Source: Symbiodinium microadriaticum (Eukaryota; Sar; Dinophyceae; Suessiales; Symbiodiniaceae). From it: 64,000 bases of DNA. The translations under genes were made by a program, and so were the position numbers. Under the pieces are notes generated by a model that did not search any database, was not told the origin of the DNA, and was given only the letters and a program-made list of their open reading frames with translations. Location: NCBI GenBank assembly GCA_001939145.1, contig LSRX01000061.1, positions 318,403 through 382,402 of the forward strand, written 5' to 3'. Below, one piece after another: positions 25,165-35,913 of this stretch; the stretch's first letter is position 1, and each line of letters starts with the position of its first letter.

Positions 25165-25523
25165 GGCGAAGCTTCCACGAGTCCGCTTCCCAGCTGATTG
25201 GCAGAGTCTGGGTTCAAAAAAGGGTTTTGGGTTGGGGTTCTTCACCTGCCGAAAGGGGAGGTGGGTTTGTTGCTTAAGGCTTGAGGGTTCCAGGGCTTCG
25301 GCTTAGTTGCGTGGCGACGGATCAGGGTCCAGCGCCTGATGTCCCAAACCCTAAGCCCTAAACAAAGTAGCCGTCGAAGCCGAGAAACTTTCTCCTCATT
25401 GGATTTCGGCGAGATGATGTGAAGACACAATCCAAATTAGTAGGTTGTTTCCTAAAAAAATTGTTGTTGTTTGGCGGTCTTGTGCTCGCTTTTGTCTCAC
25501 ATCTCAGCGGACCAAAAAAAATA

Positions 25524-25590
25524 TGCCTCGCCTGGATTGTCCGAGTGTGAGCCCCGAGACCCTAAACCACCAGAAAAAAACGAGTGTGAG
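25524..25590 (+). repeat. Two dispersed motif B copies, one cut by A7
   Basis: A full copy ends in TTGTCCGAGTGTGAGCC at 25537-25553. A second CGAGTGTGAG at 25581-25590 follows the lattice A7 at 25574-25580 directly, exactly where the TTGTC part of the motif would be expected. Confidence 0.5.
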
Positions 25591-25978
25591 TGTCTAAAGA
25601 ACCCGAAACCCCAAACCTGTCTGTGTTTTGAATTTTGGTGAGGCTTGGGCTATGCGAATTGGTAGAAACAGCGGCGCGCTAGGAGCCCTTTGACGCAATG
25701 CGCTGCCACGGTTTAGGGTTTCGGGTGGCCCGTGCCGGCGTGCGGTCCGGCGAGGGCAGTTGCGCTACCTTTGCCGCTCGAAGGAAGAACCATTGCTGCT
25801 TTCCGGAGTGCCCAATGTTCCTCAAAGACTTGTTGCTCGACTGCAGACAGTTTATCCTGCATGGCTGCAGGTGTAGAGTGTAGCGTAGTGCTTGCATGTA
25901 GTTGCATGTCAGCTTTCTTTGGGGTTAGACTCGGTTAGACAGTTCGGGCTGCATGTGTGAGGTCTTGGCAGTTGCCTC

Positions 25979-26269
25979 TTGGGTGATGGGTTTAAGTACT
26001 TTCTGGCTGAAGTGACCCAGACCTACGAATGTCCGGTTGAAGAGCCGTTGAGTAAAAAAAGAAGAGCGAAAACACTGGCCCTGGGTAGCCCAGCAGCATG
26101 CAGATCAGCAGAAAAAAAAACCCATCAGAAGCTGATAAAAGCCCCTCCCTGCATTCAAAAACCGACGTGTGTTCCAGCTGCCAGCGCCGTGGGTCTGAGC
26201 CTTGAAAGCCTTGAAGCCTGTCCAACCGGTTGCAGTGTCGATCGATATTCCTTCGCCGACTCTTCGTAG
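25979..26269 (+). CDS. Possible exon upstream of the J-domain-like fragment
   Basis: A 96-codon frame (it begins with TTG, so it is an open exon at best). It is rich in Lys and Ala with mixed composition. Two of its Lys-Lys pairs come from lattice A7 runs (26054, 26112), so the residues there are unreliable. It lies 190 bases upstream of the J-domain-like frame and may belong to the same gene. No family recognised. Confidence 0.25.
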   Translation: MGDGFKYFLAEVTQTYECPVEEPLSKKRRAKTLALGSPAACRSAEKKTHQKLIKAPPCIQKPTCVPAASAVGLSLESLEACPTGCSVDRYSFADSS

Positions 26270-26459
26270 GTGACTGGCTATCGGCTATCTGTTGCTCACA
26301 GCTTTCCGATTCCCGACAGTTCGTAGCAGATAATGCGGGCACGCCGTGAACGGGTAAGCAGGAGTCATAGGCAGAAATGCAGCTGCAGCGGCGGGAGCAT
26401 CTGCCGAGAATACACAATCCGTGGCCCACTCAGGCTTTCAAGTGAACTGCTAAGCCACT

Positions 26460-26630
26460 ATGCGAAACAATTGCCGGCTACTGGGTTTGGAATTTGCTGA
26501 TGCCATGGAGGTCCACAAGGCTTTCCACCAAAGAGCGCTACCAGGGAGATGTGAGGAAAAGCAGCTGAGGGCCAAAGAGGAGGTCCAGCAGGTGTCCAAG
26601 GCATATGAGGCCATCTTGGCAGATCTTTGA
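26460..26630 (+). pseudogene. J-domain-like (DnaJ) fragment
   Basis: An ATG at 26460 opens a 56-codon frame that follows the J-domain plan. Residues about 5-9 (CRLLG) match the start of helix I (yYrlLGl). VHKAFHQRAL matches helix II. EEVQQVSKAYEAILADL matches helix III, which normally reads F..I..AYe.L.d. The HPD loop that J-domains need to stimulate Hsp70 ATPase is missing; the expected place reads ALPGRC, as if a few residues were deleted. The frame ends in TGA at 26628. The same frame is open after it for 93 codons, so the TGA may be a mutated CGA. It is either a degenerate or HPD-less J protein, or a pseudogene. Confidence 0.5.
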
Positions 26631-27141
26631 GAGAAGTGCAGCCAAGCCCCTACTGCTGCTGTTGGGGCCGATGACCCTTATTGGGCGGAGCACCCATTGT
26701 GGGAGGAGGACTCTTTTTGTCAGCAGGACTTCCATGCACGCGGTATCGCGAGCACTAAGTGGCAGCAGCGAAAAAAGGCCCGGGCAAAGCTCAGTCAGAA
26801 ACAGAAGACAGACACCAGCGTCATCGCTGGGCGGAGGGTTGGGAAGGCCGACGCCGGGGAGAAGAAGGAAGTTGTGCATGCCAAGAGACAGGAAAAAAAA
26901 AATTATTGAAAACAAAGAGGTCGCGAAAACACTTCGAGCGCAGGAAGCTGCGAAACGCAAGGTTGAAAAAGACAAGAAGGCGCAAGCGGCCAGCGGAGGC
27001 CCCCAAGCCGGCGGCCCGAAACCCACCGACCCAGCCCCGAAGAGCAAGAAGACACTACGACTGCCAACTAAAGCTTCCATCGCTGTGGCTTGGAAGCCGC
27101 AAACTTTCTGGTCCGGCCTTTGTGTCTGGACTAGTCACTAG
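26631..27141 (+). pseudogene. Lys/Glu-rich continuation of the J-like locus with a frame jump
   Basis: After the TGA the same frame continues to 26909. It has a Trp/Asp/Glu segment (AEHPLWEEDSFCQQDF) and then a basic Lys/Arg/Gln-rich helical stretch. From about 26900 the coding-like frame is the next one over, giving ENKEVAKTLRAQEAAKRKV and a Pro/Lys-rich tail to 27141. The switch coincides with the A run at 26893-26902, which contains a lattice site, so overwriting or a length error there could have caused the frame shift. Charged, coiled tails after a J-domain are common. The identity remains tentative. Confidence 0.35.
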
Positions 27142-27549
27142 ACGAGGTTGTGTATGGATTCCATGTAGTGCGTTAGGACAAAGGACAAGGAACTGTTCGC
27201 CGAATCAGCTAAACGTCGAAGTGTTTGGCTGATGATTTGACGTGTAGTGTAGTGCATGCTGAGCCTTTCCGAGAAAGAAGACCCGACCTCAGCCCAGGAA
27301 GAACCTTTGAAGTCAGCAAGCCAGAAAAAGCCAAGTCTTGCCTCTGGATATACCCGACTCCTCTTCCTTTGGAAGCATCTCAGACTCTTGCTTCTGGCTT
27401 GCAGCATGTTCAATGTTGGCACTCGGGCTTTTACAAGCTTGGGGACAGGCGTTCAACCCCAGACCCCGAGACTAACGCCCCCCTAAACCCTTTTAGCCCT
27501 GCCTGAACCCTTGCCAATCTGGTTTGGTGTCCTTCGAAGCTGCCTCAGA

Positions 27550-27575
27550 CCTTGCCTGCCTTGTCCGAGCGCGAG
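27550..27575 (+). repeat. Dispersed motif B copy, long form
   Basis: CCTTGCCTGCCTTG then TCCGAGCGCGAG, sharing its 5' half with the copy at 8266. It is followed by an A8 run that is one of the few off-lattice A runs. Confidence 0.6.
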
Positions 27576-30163
27576 TAAAAAAAACCATGCCCATGAAAAT
27601 CTACGAAAATTGCAAAAAAAAGCTAAAGAAGAAACCTAAGAGTATGGACTTCACTGGGCATCCAGGCACGAACAAAAAAACTGGTTCTGAGCCTCTAAAC
27701 TCCAAGCCCACAGATGCCCAGGCGTCACGAGACGGATCGGCTTGCGGAGGTCTGGTATTTAGAAAGTTCAAACGAGAGGACAGTTTCTGCAGCAAAAAAA
27801 TGCATATACATATACATTTACACTTATATTATATACTGTTTACACAAAATATCATTCCATATGTCTCTGAACATCCTTATTAATTACACAGTACATGGTC
27901 AATTAGTTTGCTAGTGGGTTAGCCAGTGAGTCAGCTAGTCAGCTGGTTAGCTAGTAGTTGGTTATTTCGTTAGAAAAAAAAGTCGAGGCTGTTTGTCTGC
28001 CTCTGTCTGTCTGTCTGTCTGCCTGTGAGTGAGAAAAAAAGTGAGGCAGTTAGCCCTGTCGTCATTTATCAATTTAGTTTGTTTGTTTGTGCTTCATATC
28101 ACGTCCTCCTTGGTTGCTATAGCTGGGATCTGGACTGCGCACTTCGCGAAGCTAAAAAAAGTAGCCACTGGAAGACTGAAAGGAGCTGATTTATGGTCAT
28201 TAATCAATGGCTGCTGTCCTCTAAAGGCGGGATCATCGCCATTAAGCGTTCATCCTGATACCTCCAGGAAACAGGGTGGGCTCCCGGAGTGGCGAGAGTC
28301 TATTCCATTGCTTATGGATTTGTGATGATTTGTGGATGCGCGCTGTCAGGCCTCCCAGAAGAAAGGTGGCTTGGCTTGGATCTTTGACTCCGGAAAAAAA
28401 CCCGAAAACCCCCTGAGCCCTAGGAGCTCACGTAGAACGCTGAAGTTTTGGCCAAAAAAAGAACAAATGTGGAGGCATAGCCACGGTCCCCATGACCCTC
28501 AAGGACACAGCTCGAAATTCGCCAAAGCGCGACATCGGCATCCGCGTAACCCGAGTGCGAGTTTGACATGCTCAACAACGCCGACGGGTAAACTCAAGCT
28601 TGCAACTTTCTATAGACATCTGAATTCCTGAATTACAGACATGTGTTCATATGTGGCTTGCTTGTTCACCTGCTGCCGATGTATCAACGGCATTCGTGCA
28701 CAGCTCCAGATTTCTCAGTCATGATTACAGCGTGTAGTCTTCAGCGTAATTAATGCGTGTTTCCATCTCAAATCTATACATCGTGCAGATGCTGCGTAAT
28801 AAATTAAAGAATCGCAGTGGTTTTCTCTGCGGCCTCGGTGAATGAAGCTCGTTGCTGCGAAACCAGACCGTCCCGGGATGAGTTCTGTGCTTTCTCTCTG
28901 TGTTGGGACGATGCAGATCGGGTTTGGGCCTGTAAAAAAAGGCTGCTGCCATCGCTCTAGACATCTCTAGACGCGTCCTGGTTCCCCAGACGAAAGTCGC
29001 ACCCCGACATTGAGGCAAAAACTTCACCGCTGGCAGCCGCAGCGGCTTATTCCGGCTGCTGGAACGAACAGCATGGTAAGGGAGTTGGCTCAGGTATGTG
29101 GTATATCTAAGGAAAAAAAAATGCCAAGAGACAAGCATGTAGGCACCTTAGCCTCCATTCTCCAACCTTTAAAAAAAAAAAGAAAGCAACCTGTATTATG
29201 CATACATGCTTTTGTGGAGTCGCCGGACACTGCAAAAAAAGAGCCAAAATACATGTATATACATGTATAAACATTATAGTAAATAGATTAAAAAAAAAAA
29301 ACTTATACTCTATTTATATTTGTATTTGTACACATATGTAGAAAATTACACACAAAAAAAATCATTGCGCATGTCACCAAGGCACCTGTCCCCGATGACT
29401 TGGCCCGAAGCTCAGGGCCAGGACAGCAGATTTGCCGGGATTCAATTTTTTGTCCGGGCTGGGGAGGTTTCGGTGGAGTCGGTGACCGAGATATGTCAAG
29501 GGCTGTGAAGAAGTCTGGGTTACTTTCGGTATGCCAACTCACTTCGGATTGAAGTTCATGTGGGTTTCAGGATTATGAGATGGGGGTAGGGGGTTAATCA
29601 GACTCAGGGTTTGGGGAGTTACATGGCTTCGCTGCTTTAAAGCCCAGCGGTCAACGGGTCCACAAGTCAGCATCTAGGTTTAGGGATGTCGCAGGGTCAG
29701 GGTTCCAACGGCAATGGGACGCCACGGTTAGGCTGAAAAGCGTCACTCTTCGTATGGTTGTTGTTTTTCCGCTAAAAAAATGCAGTTCTGCCGTTAGTCC
29801 TGCCAGAACTTCTGCGGACAACGTTGCCATATTAAAAAAAGTCATTAAGGTAACAAGGTTGTTGCCGTTGCTGCTGCTGCTGCTGCTGCTGCTAAAAAAA
29901 GTGAAGTTGCTGTCTGCCATCAAACGCTTGTACAAATGCTTTGCCAAGTTGCAAAAAAAAGCCTACATCCCCTGCTTGCACTCAGCCGGCCTGGGTGCGG
30001 CCCCGGTGCTCCATGATGAAAGCCGATTCTACCAGAGGGTCTCTGAGAAGCCTCTGGGCTCAATGCTTCGGAATGTTTGCTTGAGGACTTAGTATTTGGG
30101 GTTTTTCGGGCGTAGGCTGTCAGGGGTCCAAGATGGTTTACGGCTTTGGGCCGCAATCTGAAG

Positions 30164-30601
30164 ATGCTCCGCCTACGACTCTTGGTCTTATCGGTGTCGG
30201 TTCAGAACTTCGTGGCTCTTGCATTGGAGGATGAAGCTCTTGTGACTGTCGATGTTGCCGTTCTTACGGCATGCAGACAGTTGAAGCAATATCACGAGTA
30301 TTGCGACCCTGAGCCCGGAAACCTCATCAACTCTGCGATGTATGACCTCACACTGCGAGTTGCGAGAGTCGAAACCTTACACGCCCTAATTACCCCTGAT
30401 ATCTTAAACCTTAAGCCTTCATTGACATCTGCAAACGCAGGTGGAAGTTCCAAAAGTCTCGGCGTTACTGAATCAGCATTCCGTGTATGGAACGTATATT
30501 TCCAAAACATACTGTCAACCCGAATAATTAACGTCTCCATACAAAGGCAGCCGGCCCCCTACATCCCTGTAGTTCTGACCTCCATGTTCGGGAGGATGTG
30601 A
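30164..30601 (+). CDS. Possible ORF with signal-peptide-like start
   Basis: ATG-initiated frame of 145 residues. Residues 1-27 are basic then hydrophobic (Leu, Val, Ala), as in a secretion signal or membrane anchor. The middle is mixed and the end resembles translated non-coding DNA. No recognisable domain. The opposite strand is open over part of it. Confidence 0.2.
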   Translation: MLRLRLLVLSVSVQNFVALALEDEALVTVDVAVLTACRQLKQYHEYCDPEPGNLINSAMYDLTLRVARVETLHALITPDILNLKPSLTSANAGGSSKSLGVTESAFRVWNVYFQNILSTRIINVSIQRQPAPYIPVVLTSMFGRM

Positions 30602-31389
30602 GGTTTCTGTTTTCTGACGCGTGATGTCTGACTTCTTCCAGTCAACTTCTTGTTTGGTATCGCGCAGGGTCTTGTACTCTCTGCTTATGGTTTCCATCCC
30701 CTTCAACCGAGTTAATCCCTGAAGCCTCAACCAACAACTAAAAACTTGCATTCCTGCGCCCTAAGCTCCGACAAAACGACCTGACATTCTCCAAAAAAAA
30801 ATTTCGCGTGGGCAAAGGAAGCATCGGCGCGGAGGCTCGCATCTTGAAGTTCGAAAAAAAAGAGATCCTAAACCCCAAACCCTAAACCCATCGAAGATGT
30901 AGCTTTGCGGTTGAAAAAAAGGGTTGAGATGAGGGTTTGCAGCTCAGGTTCCAGATCCTCTACCGACTCTACAAAAAAAAGGCAGAAGAACTGCCGTGAA
31001 GCAGGGAATGCTCTTTAGCACCCTCTTAAAGTAATCCTAAACCCGAAACCGAACCCAAAACCCTGAACCTCCAGGTCAAGAAGCTCCCATGCCCCAACGC
31101 TGATCAGGTTCTTCATAGTGCCGCCTTCCCAAAGCTCGTGGAGGAGACGTCGAACGACCTCAGCTTTGGCTTTAGAATCTTGAGGGCTTTGCTGCGGCAT
31201 CGTGGGGAGCACCCCCCGCCCCATGGCAGGCTGCTCCAATCTTTCAGGCCTCTGCATCAAACACTGTTGAGAGAAAAAAAGATATAGGGTACATAGGAGA
31301 GAGTGTGTACATACATATATATATATATACACAAAAAAAACCAGATAAAGTTCCATATAACTCTATGTACTATAATAAAATATACAGTT

Positions 31390-31620
31390 GGCCAAAAAAA
31401 TAACATAATATGTTATTACATAAAATACATTTTAGTATAATGCGTGCGTAGTAAAAAAAATTGTAAGATAATATAACATAATACAACATTGCATGCTATG
31501 CTATGTATAATATAAAAAAACATGATATAATATTATATAATATCATGTAAGATAAGATAGTTATTTTTTTCTAAAAAAAATAGTATAGTTTAAGATAACA
31601 TATTGTAGTATTTCAACAAA
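31390..31620. repeat. AT-rich block with small palindromes and dense A7 sites
   Basis: About 85% A+T, with TATAATA-type palindromes, for example around 31521-31547. Consecutive lattice A7 sites lie at 31394, 31454, 31514 and 31574. Confidence 0.7.
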
Positions 31621-32764
31621 CCTTCAACTTCGAGACGTGAGTGTTTCGACGAGCTTGATCCTAGGCTCAAGGGATCAACGCAACAATTCCGGCTTCCAGA
31701 GCTGCAAGCCATTGTCATGACGTACTATTAACGTATTTCTCATACTACAATATACTATAACTTATTCTCATACCGTATAGATGCTGAAGTGTCTTACCTA
31801 CGTTGTACAATTTTCATGGTAAGTATCGATGCAGCACGACCGTACACGGAGGAAGTGCAGCCTTTTGGACATCATCTTCTTGCATGTTACTAAACCGTAC
31901 TATACCACACTGCACTATACCGCAGTATACTATGTGATACTCTACTCTACTCAGATTCTACTCCGCTGTACCCCACTCTTCTCCACAAGACTCTGCAATC
32001 TATGCTGTGCTGTACTAGACTAATCATTAGACTAGACTGGACCAGAGCAGGCTAAAGTAGACTACATCAGCCCATAGCCGTCACTACAGTACCGGAATTC
32101 CTTCACCGGAAATCTTGAAGTCCAGACCTCTCTGGTAGTTGGGGCTCAGGGTTTAGGAGACCGCGTAATGTTAAAAAAAAGGGACTATGTAGGGTTGTCA
32201 TACAGCCTTCCACAGACAAAGACGGCACGACGCTCTTTGAGGAGTTGCGGTTTCCACTGCAGAGCCGTGGCACCAAGTGAGGGCACTTCCCAACTGCTGG
32301 ACTTTCACAATACATGGTTGAAGGCGTTGGCGTTGGCGTCTCAGAACCCGATAACCCAAACTAAGTGTGTATGTTTTCCTCAACAGTTCCAAGCTTAGCC
32401 GAATATCTTTAAACTCTACAGGGGTGTTTCAGATTACTCCATGAAACTCATGGCTGTCGGGTTCTGGGACGAAGAAGAGGATCCCAAACGTGACCCGAAG
32501 GGTTTGACGGGAAGAAGACACCGGGCTCCGAGCCTGGCAAATTCCTTCAGGAGCCTTTGTACAGTGTGCAGCTACCTATGGACGCTCCTGGTAGGATGGC
32601 CGTGGATCGCTTCACATTACGCCTGATGTGCAAGGAAGTCCCTCAAGATGGCTCCTGGAACGTGCTTAGTCTTCGAAGTAAATTTCCCCTTGGACAGTGG
32701 AGCCCCCTTCACACAGTATTCTGTTGTTAGACGGTAGGGAAAACGAAGCCTGTTTGGCTCGTAC

Positions 32765-32961
32765 CTTGCAGCACAGTCCGAAGGCGTTTTAGGTTTCGAC
32801 TTGGAACTCGTTCTTCCCGAGGCCATGGATCCGTAGGAGCCTGCTGACGGTTTCTTGCCAGGTGCAACAGACACCGGTTGCCGAGACAGACCCTGTTTGC
32901 TCCTCAGGTTTTGCAGTTGCGTCACCTCCTTCACCCGGACTGTAGAGCGTGAAACGCCCAA
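32765..32961 (-). CDS. Exon-like frame, minus strand (segment 4 of the 32.7-34.1 kb locus)
   Basis: On the minus strand a frame is open through this stretch with G/C-rich third positions. It encodes a Ser/Lys-rich, probably disordered segment. A CTACAG acceptor-like word ends at 32940, and the segment ends at GCAAG|GTACGAG, a good donor, with 32765 as the last exon base. There is no ATG, as expected for an internal exon. No domain recognised. Confidence 0.35.
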
Positions 32962-33120
32962 ACAAGGCCATCAAGTCATAAGATGGCATGTGAACATGCA
33001 GCTTGTTTGGCACTTCGGCTGTCCTTTGGGGGTTGGGCATTTAGGACAGTTTCGAGATTGCTGTATGAAGTGTATGGGCCGGATAATTTGTTGACACCAC
33101 CGTAAAGAACAATCATGCGC

Positions 33121-33324
33121 TCACCTCTGGCTTTGCCTGCGTGCTGCATAGGTATGCAGGCCGGAGGCTCTCAAGAAGTTTGGTCTGGGCGATTCGAAGA
33201 AGTATCCCCAGAAATAATGTGTATCAGCAGTGTACTTCCTGGAATAGCTGCCGTGTAGACCCTTCGCGAGCTGACCCTGGGGGAGCCAGAAAGTTGTACT
33301 GTTCCTGAGTCCACAACAAATCAT
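33121..33324 (-). CDS. Exon-like frame, minus strand (segment 3)
   Basis: An ATG at 33324 on the minus strand opens 67 codons to TGA. The composition is protein-like, with many aromatics (TTFWLPQGQL, HYFWGYFFE), and third positions are mostly C or G. It lies between two other minus-strand exon-like frames. No family recognised. Confidence 0.35.
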   Translation of the reverse strand: MICCGLRNSTTFWLPQGQLAKGLHGSYSRKYTADTHYFWGYFFESPRPNFLRASGLHTYAARRQSQR

Positions 33325-33422
33325 GCTGAGGTTACCAGACCATGACCTTTCTCACTCATCGCCCCATCATCATAGGCATGCCTCCAAATAGGTCTATAGG
33401 GGATCCAAAGCCATGAACCGGG

Positions 33423-33734
33423 TCAGATGCCCTGCCATCGGAGAGTCAGTTCCACGATAGCTCGCTTGCTAATAGCATGAACCGCTGACCCATAAAATGG
33501 AATGCTAGTAGTAACAACAATTCTCATAGTGGCAGTAGGAGCGTCAGTACGAGCCATACAGCAATAATCCGGGAAGAGCCTTCGCAAGCCCGCGGCCGAG
33601 AACTGAAGGTCGATCGGACCACCTTCAACCAGATCTTCAGCCAGTCTGATCCTCTTCTCAGCCTCATCTTGTGGGTTTCTGTCAGAGACAGCTCCCCTTT
33701 TTGGGGGGCATGCGCAGTTGTAGGAAGCATCGTC
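33423..33734 (-). CDS. Exon-like frame, minus strand (segment 2)
   Basis: Minus-strand frame open for 103 codons from just after a TGA to a TGA, with no ATG near its beginning. The first 65 codons are strongly protein-like: a charged amphipathic stretch (DEAEKRIRLAEDLVEGG) followed by SAAGLRRLFPDYCCMAR. The last third looks like translated non-coding DNA, so the exon probably ends near 33540. No family recognised. Confidence 0.35.
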   Translation of the reverse strand, partial: DDASYNCACPPKRGAVSDRNPQDEAEKRIRLAEDLVEGGPIDLQFSAAGLRRLFPDYCCMARTDAPTATMRIVVTTSIPFYGSAVHAISKRAIVELTLRWQGI

Positions 33735-33828
33735 TCAGCTTGATCAGCTTTTCCGCGACAGGCTTAAGGCGTTTGCAACGCATGTTGCTTACAGCTTAAT
33801 GGCTTTGTGGCACTCCCCGAAACGATAT

Positions 33829-34089
33829 CTAGTAAGCCCCAGACATCCCAGTCTGGGGAATCGGCAAAGAGGTCGACGGTCTACTGGTCTCAAACTTTGT
33901 GGCGCAACCTTGATCGACTAATGTTGAGGTACTTATCACTTGTCGTGCCTTTATACAGTTTATGCCCGCTTGGATCACTGAAGCTGCGACACCGACATCG
34001 AACCTTCTCCGCTTGTCAACAGCCCTGCGGCCCAGGCTGACAGAAACCGGGGAGCTTGCTGTGGAAAGGTTAGCAGAGGGGCGCGAAGC
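33829..34089 (-). CDS. Exon-like frame, minus strand (segment 1)
   Basis: Minus-strand frame open for 86 codons between a TGA and a TAG. It contains a basic run (RRAVDKRRRF) and a Ser/Thr-rich tail. It sits upstream of segments 2-4 on the same strand and may be the 5' part of one spliced gene. The opposite strand carries a 77-codon frame over the same bases, so orientation is not certain. Confidence 0.25.
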   Translation of the reverse strand, partial: ASRPSANLSTASSPVSVSLGRRAVDKRRRFDVGVAASVIQAGINCIKARQVISTSTLVDQGCATKFETSRPSTSLPIPQTGMSGAY

Positions 34090-34327
34090 TCAGCGACGTC
34101 CCCTTCAGGGGTTTATGCCTTCAGTGCTTTGACGTTGCTCGTTTAGGGGCGTTAAAAAAAAGGGCGTTTAGCCACAAAACACCAATCCCACACACACACA
34201 CACATCCTACAACAAAAAAACGAAACCCGACACGGAATGGTGCTGCGGGGAAGGATCATTCGTTCTCCTTTCAAAAAAAAGACTTCTTTACTGCACTGTC
34301 AAAGTTCAACTGTGCTCATGACCTCCC

Positions 34328-34367
34328 CTGCAATGCGGGCTCGTCCTAGCAAGGTGGGAGGCAAAAA
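34328..34367 (+). repeat. Dispersed repeat A, copy 2
   Basis: CTGCAATGCGGGCTCG then TCCTAGCAAGGTGGGAGGC and an A run. It shares the CTGCAATGCGG start with copy 3 and the GGGCTCG with copy 1. Confidence 0.75.
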
Positions 34368-34566
34368 ACCCGACTCGGGGGTCTTGAATAATTCCCAAGA
34401 GTATTCCTCAGGGTTCTTCGGTATGTTTATTCTAATACTACACTGTACCCCCAAAAAAAACCCTAATTTGTATAGTTTAGACCCCTATACGAAAACTTTG
34501 AAACAAGCAACAAAAACCCCAGAGGGACCTTTTCGTTTATCCTTTAAAGAATCAGAAGCTCTAGTG

Positions 34567-34678
34567 TACTTGGAGGTTCATGGGTAGTTATAAGTGGATT
34601 TATAAGTCCCCTACTATGGCTTATAAGTATAGTAAAAAAACTTATAACCCACTTTAACTACCCATGAACCTCCAAGTA
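34567..34678. repeat. 112-nt hairpin with 24-bp perfect outer arms
   Basis: 34567-34590 and 34655-34678 are perfect reverse complements over 24 bases. Inner words (TTATAAGTGG and CCCACTT, CTTATAA) extend the pairing imperfectly. The central part contains the lattice A7 at 34634-34640, which has probably destroyed some of the inner pairing. Confidence 0.85.
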
Positions 34679-35890
34679 GACCCCTCTATGATGCCCCCCG
34701 AAAGCCCCATCGAACTCGACGAAGCAGCGGCCACCAGGCTCGAGATGCTCGAGGGCCGGGATCCCACTCAAAAAATGTTTCGGGTTTAGGGTTTAGGATT
34801 TTCTTAGCTGGCTCCGCAGTGAAGCTGCTAGGGCTGCTTGCTCCAACTCCGGGCGAAGTGGAAAGCCTGTTGCAAAAGGATTTTCTTATGGATGCAAAAG
34901 GGTTAAGAAATCGATGGTTTAAGGGTTCGTTTAGTCTTGTTTAGGGTGTGGGGTAAAAGTTCCGTTTGTGTTCTTTTCGAGTGTCGGTTTCGGACATCTG
35001 GCGCGCTTGCTGTGGGGGTTCTGGGGATCCATGGGTTTTTTGGTGATAAGTCCGAGTCATCCAGGGTCTAGAGCCTTGGCGTCACGGCTCTCACCGTTCC
35101 TTCTGTTCGTGCTTATTCAACTATCGTTCAACACACCCGAGGACCGTACTGTAGTCTAATCGTCTCGACTCCAGATTAAAAACTCCAGTTTGGGCCTCAA
35201 AGTCTCGCTTCTCATGCTCGAGTTTTGGCAGAAGCTCGACCATCACAGCTTTGTTAGCGGGGCAGTTGCAAGAACATAAAGTTGTGTCTTCTTAGTTGGC
35301 AAGGGCAGGGTCTTAGCTTTGGTCTCCTCAGCACTGGCCTACTGGGCCTATCTCAGAATCGAACCGGGTTTTCGGCTGGCCTGGCCTGCGCGCCCCTGAA
35401 CCCCCCCCCCAATTACGAATTAAGGTCTAAACTCCAGCCGTAGGGCCTTATACCGACATCTCAGCCTTTGGCGTCGAGTCGATTGTCACTGTTGGCTTTA
35501 AGGATGCTGCGGGCAAGCGCACTTCAGGCTTCCATCATACTGGCGGCAGTAAGTATTTCTTATCATTATGTTAACGACGGTATTGCTTGTCATGTGGTCA
35601 TGGCTGTGCCGACATTCCTTTTCTCTGGCAGTGTTATCTTGACCGGAACCCGCACCCGGTTAAGGATCTTGGGTCGAGCCTTTCTGTTTTCTGGTTAACT
35701 GTGTTTCAGGTGCTTGTAATCTTCTGCATTGGGTTTATAAACGTGCTTGAACTGAGAGTCTGGCCCACTCTTGAAAAAAACGGCATGATGGGTGATAGTG
35801 TTGACTGTGGGCTGGTGGTGTTGTTGCGGTTCAGTGAATCTTGCCCATCTCGCTTGGTAGTTTCGCTTGAACGGACCTGTTGCTGGAATC

Positions 35891-35913
35891 CGCGCCTGCT
35901 TTGTGCGAGTGCC
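35891..35913 (+). repeat. Dispersed motif B copy, partial
   Basis: CGCGCCTGCTTTGTGCGAGT, followed within 10 bases by CCCTAAA-like text. It is similar to the copy at 8266. Confidence 0.4.

Larger units (their letters stand above)
23884..25978. other. Intergenic DNA with TTTAGGG text and A7 lattice sites
   Basis: TTTAGGG-like words lie at about 24205-24250 and 25136-25164, and CCCTAAA words near 24955-25060. Motif B lies at 25524. No gene is supported. Confidence 0.5.
27142..32764. other. Mostly intergenic DNA with A7 lattice and AT-rich blocks
   Basis: It holds motif B at 27550-27575 and a decayed GTTAGCTA-type repeat at about 27895-27965. A (CTGT)n run lies near 28000-28022 and a (GCT)n run at about 29870-29893, ended by A7. 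Very AT-rich DNA occupies about 31310-31620, and CTATAC-type simple sequence about 31740-32070. One weak frame lies at 30164-30601. Confidence 0.5.

Noticed and set aside
26538..27080. 180-codon minus-strand hydrophobic frame
   Set aside because: It is the shadow of the Lys/Glu-rich plus-strand frame. Lysine codons read backwards give Phe/Leu.
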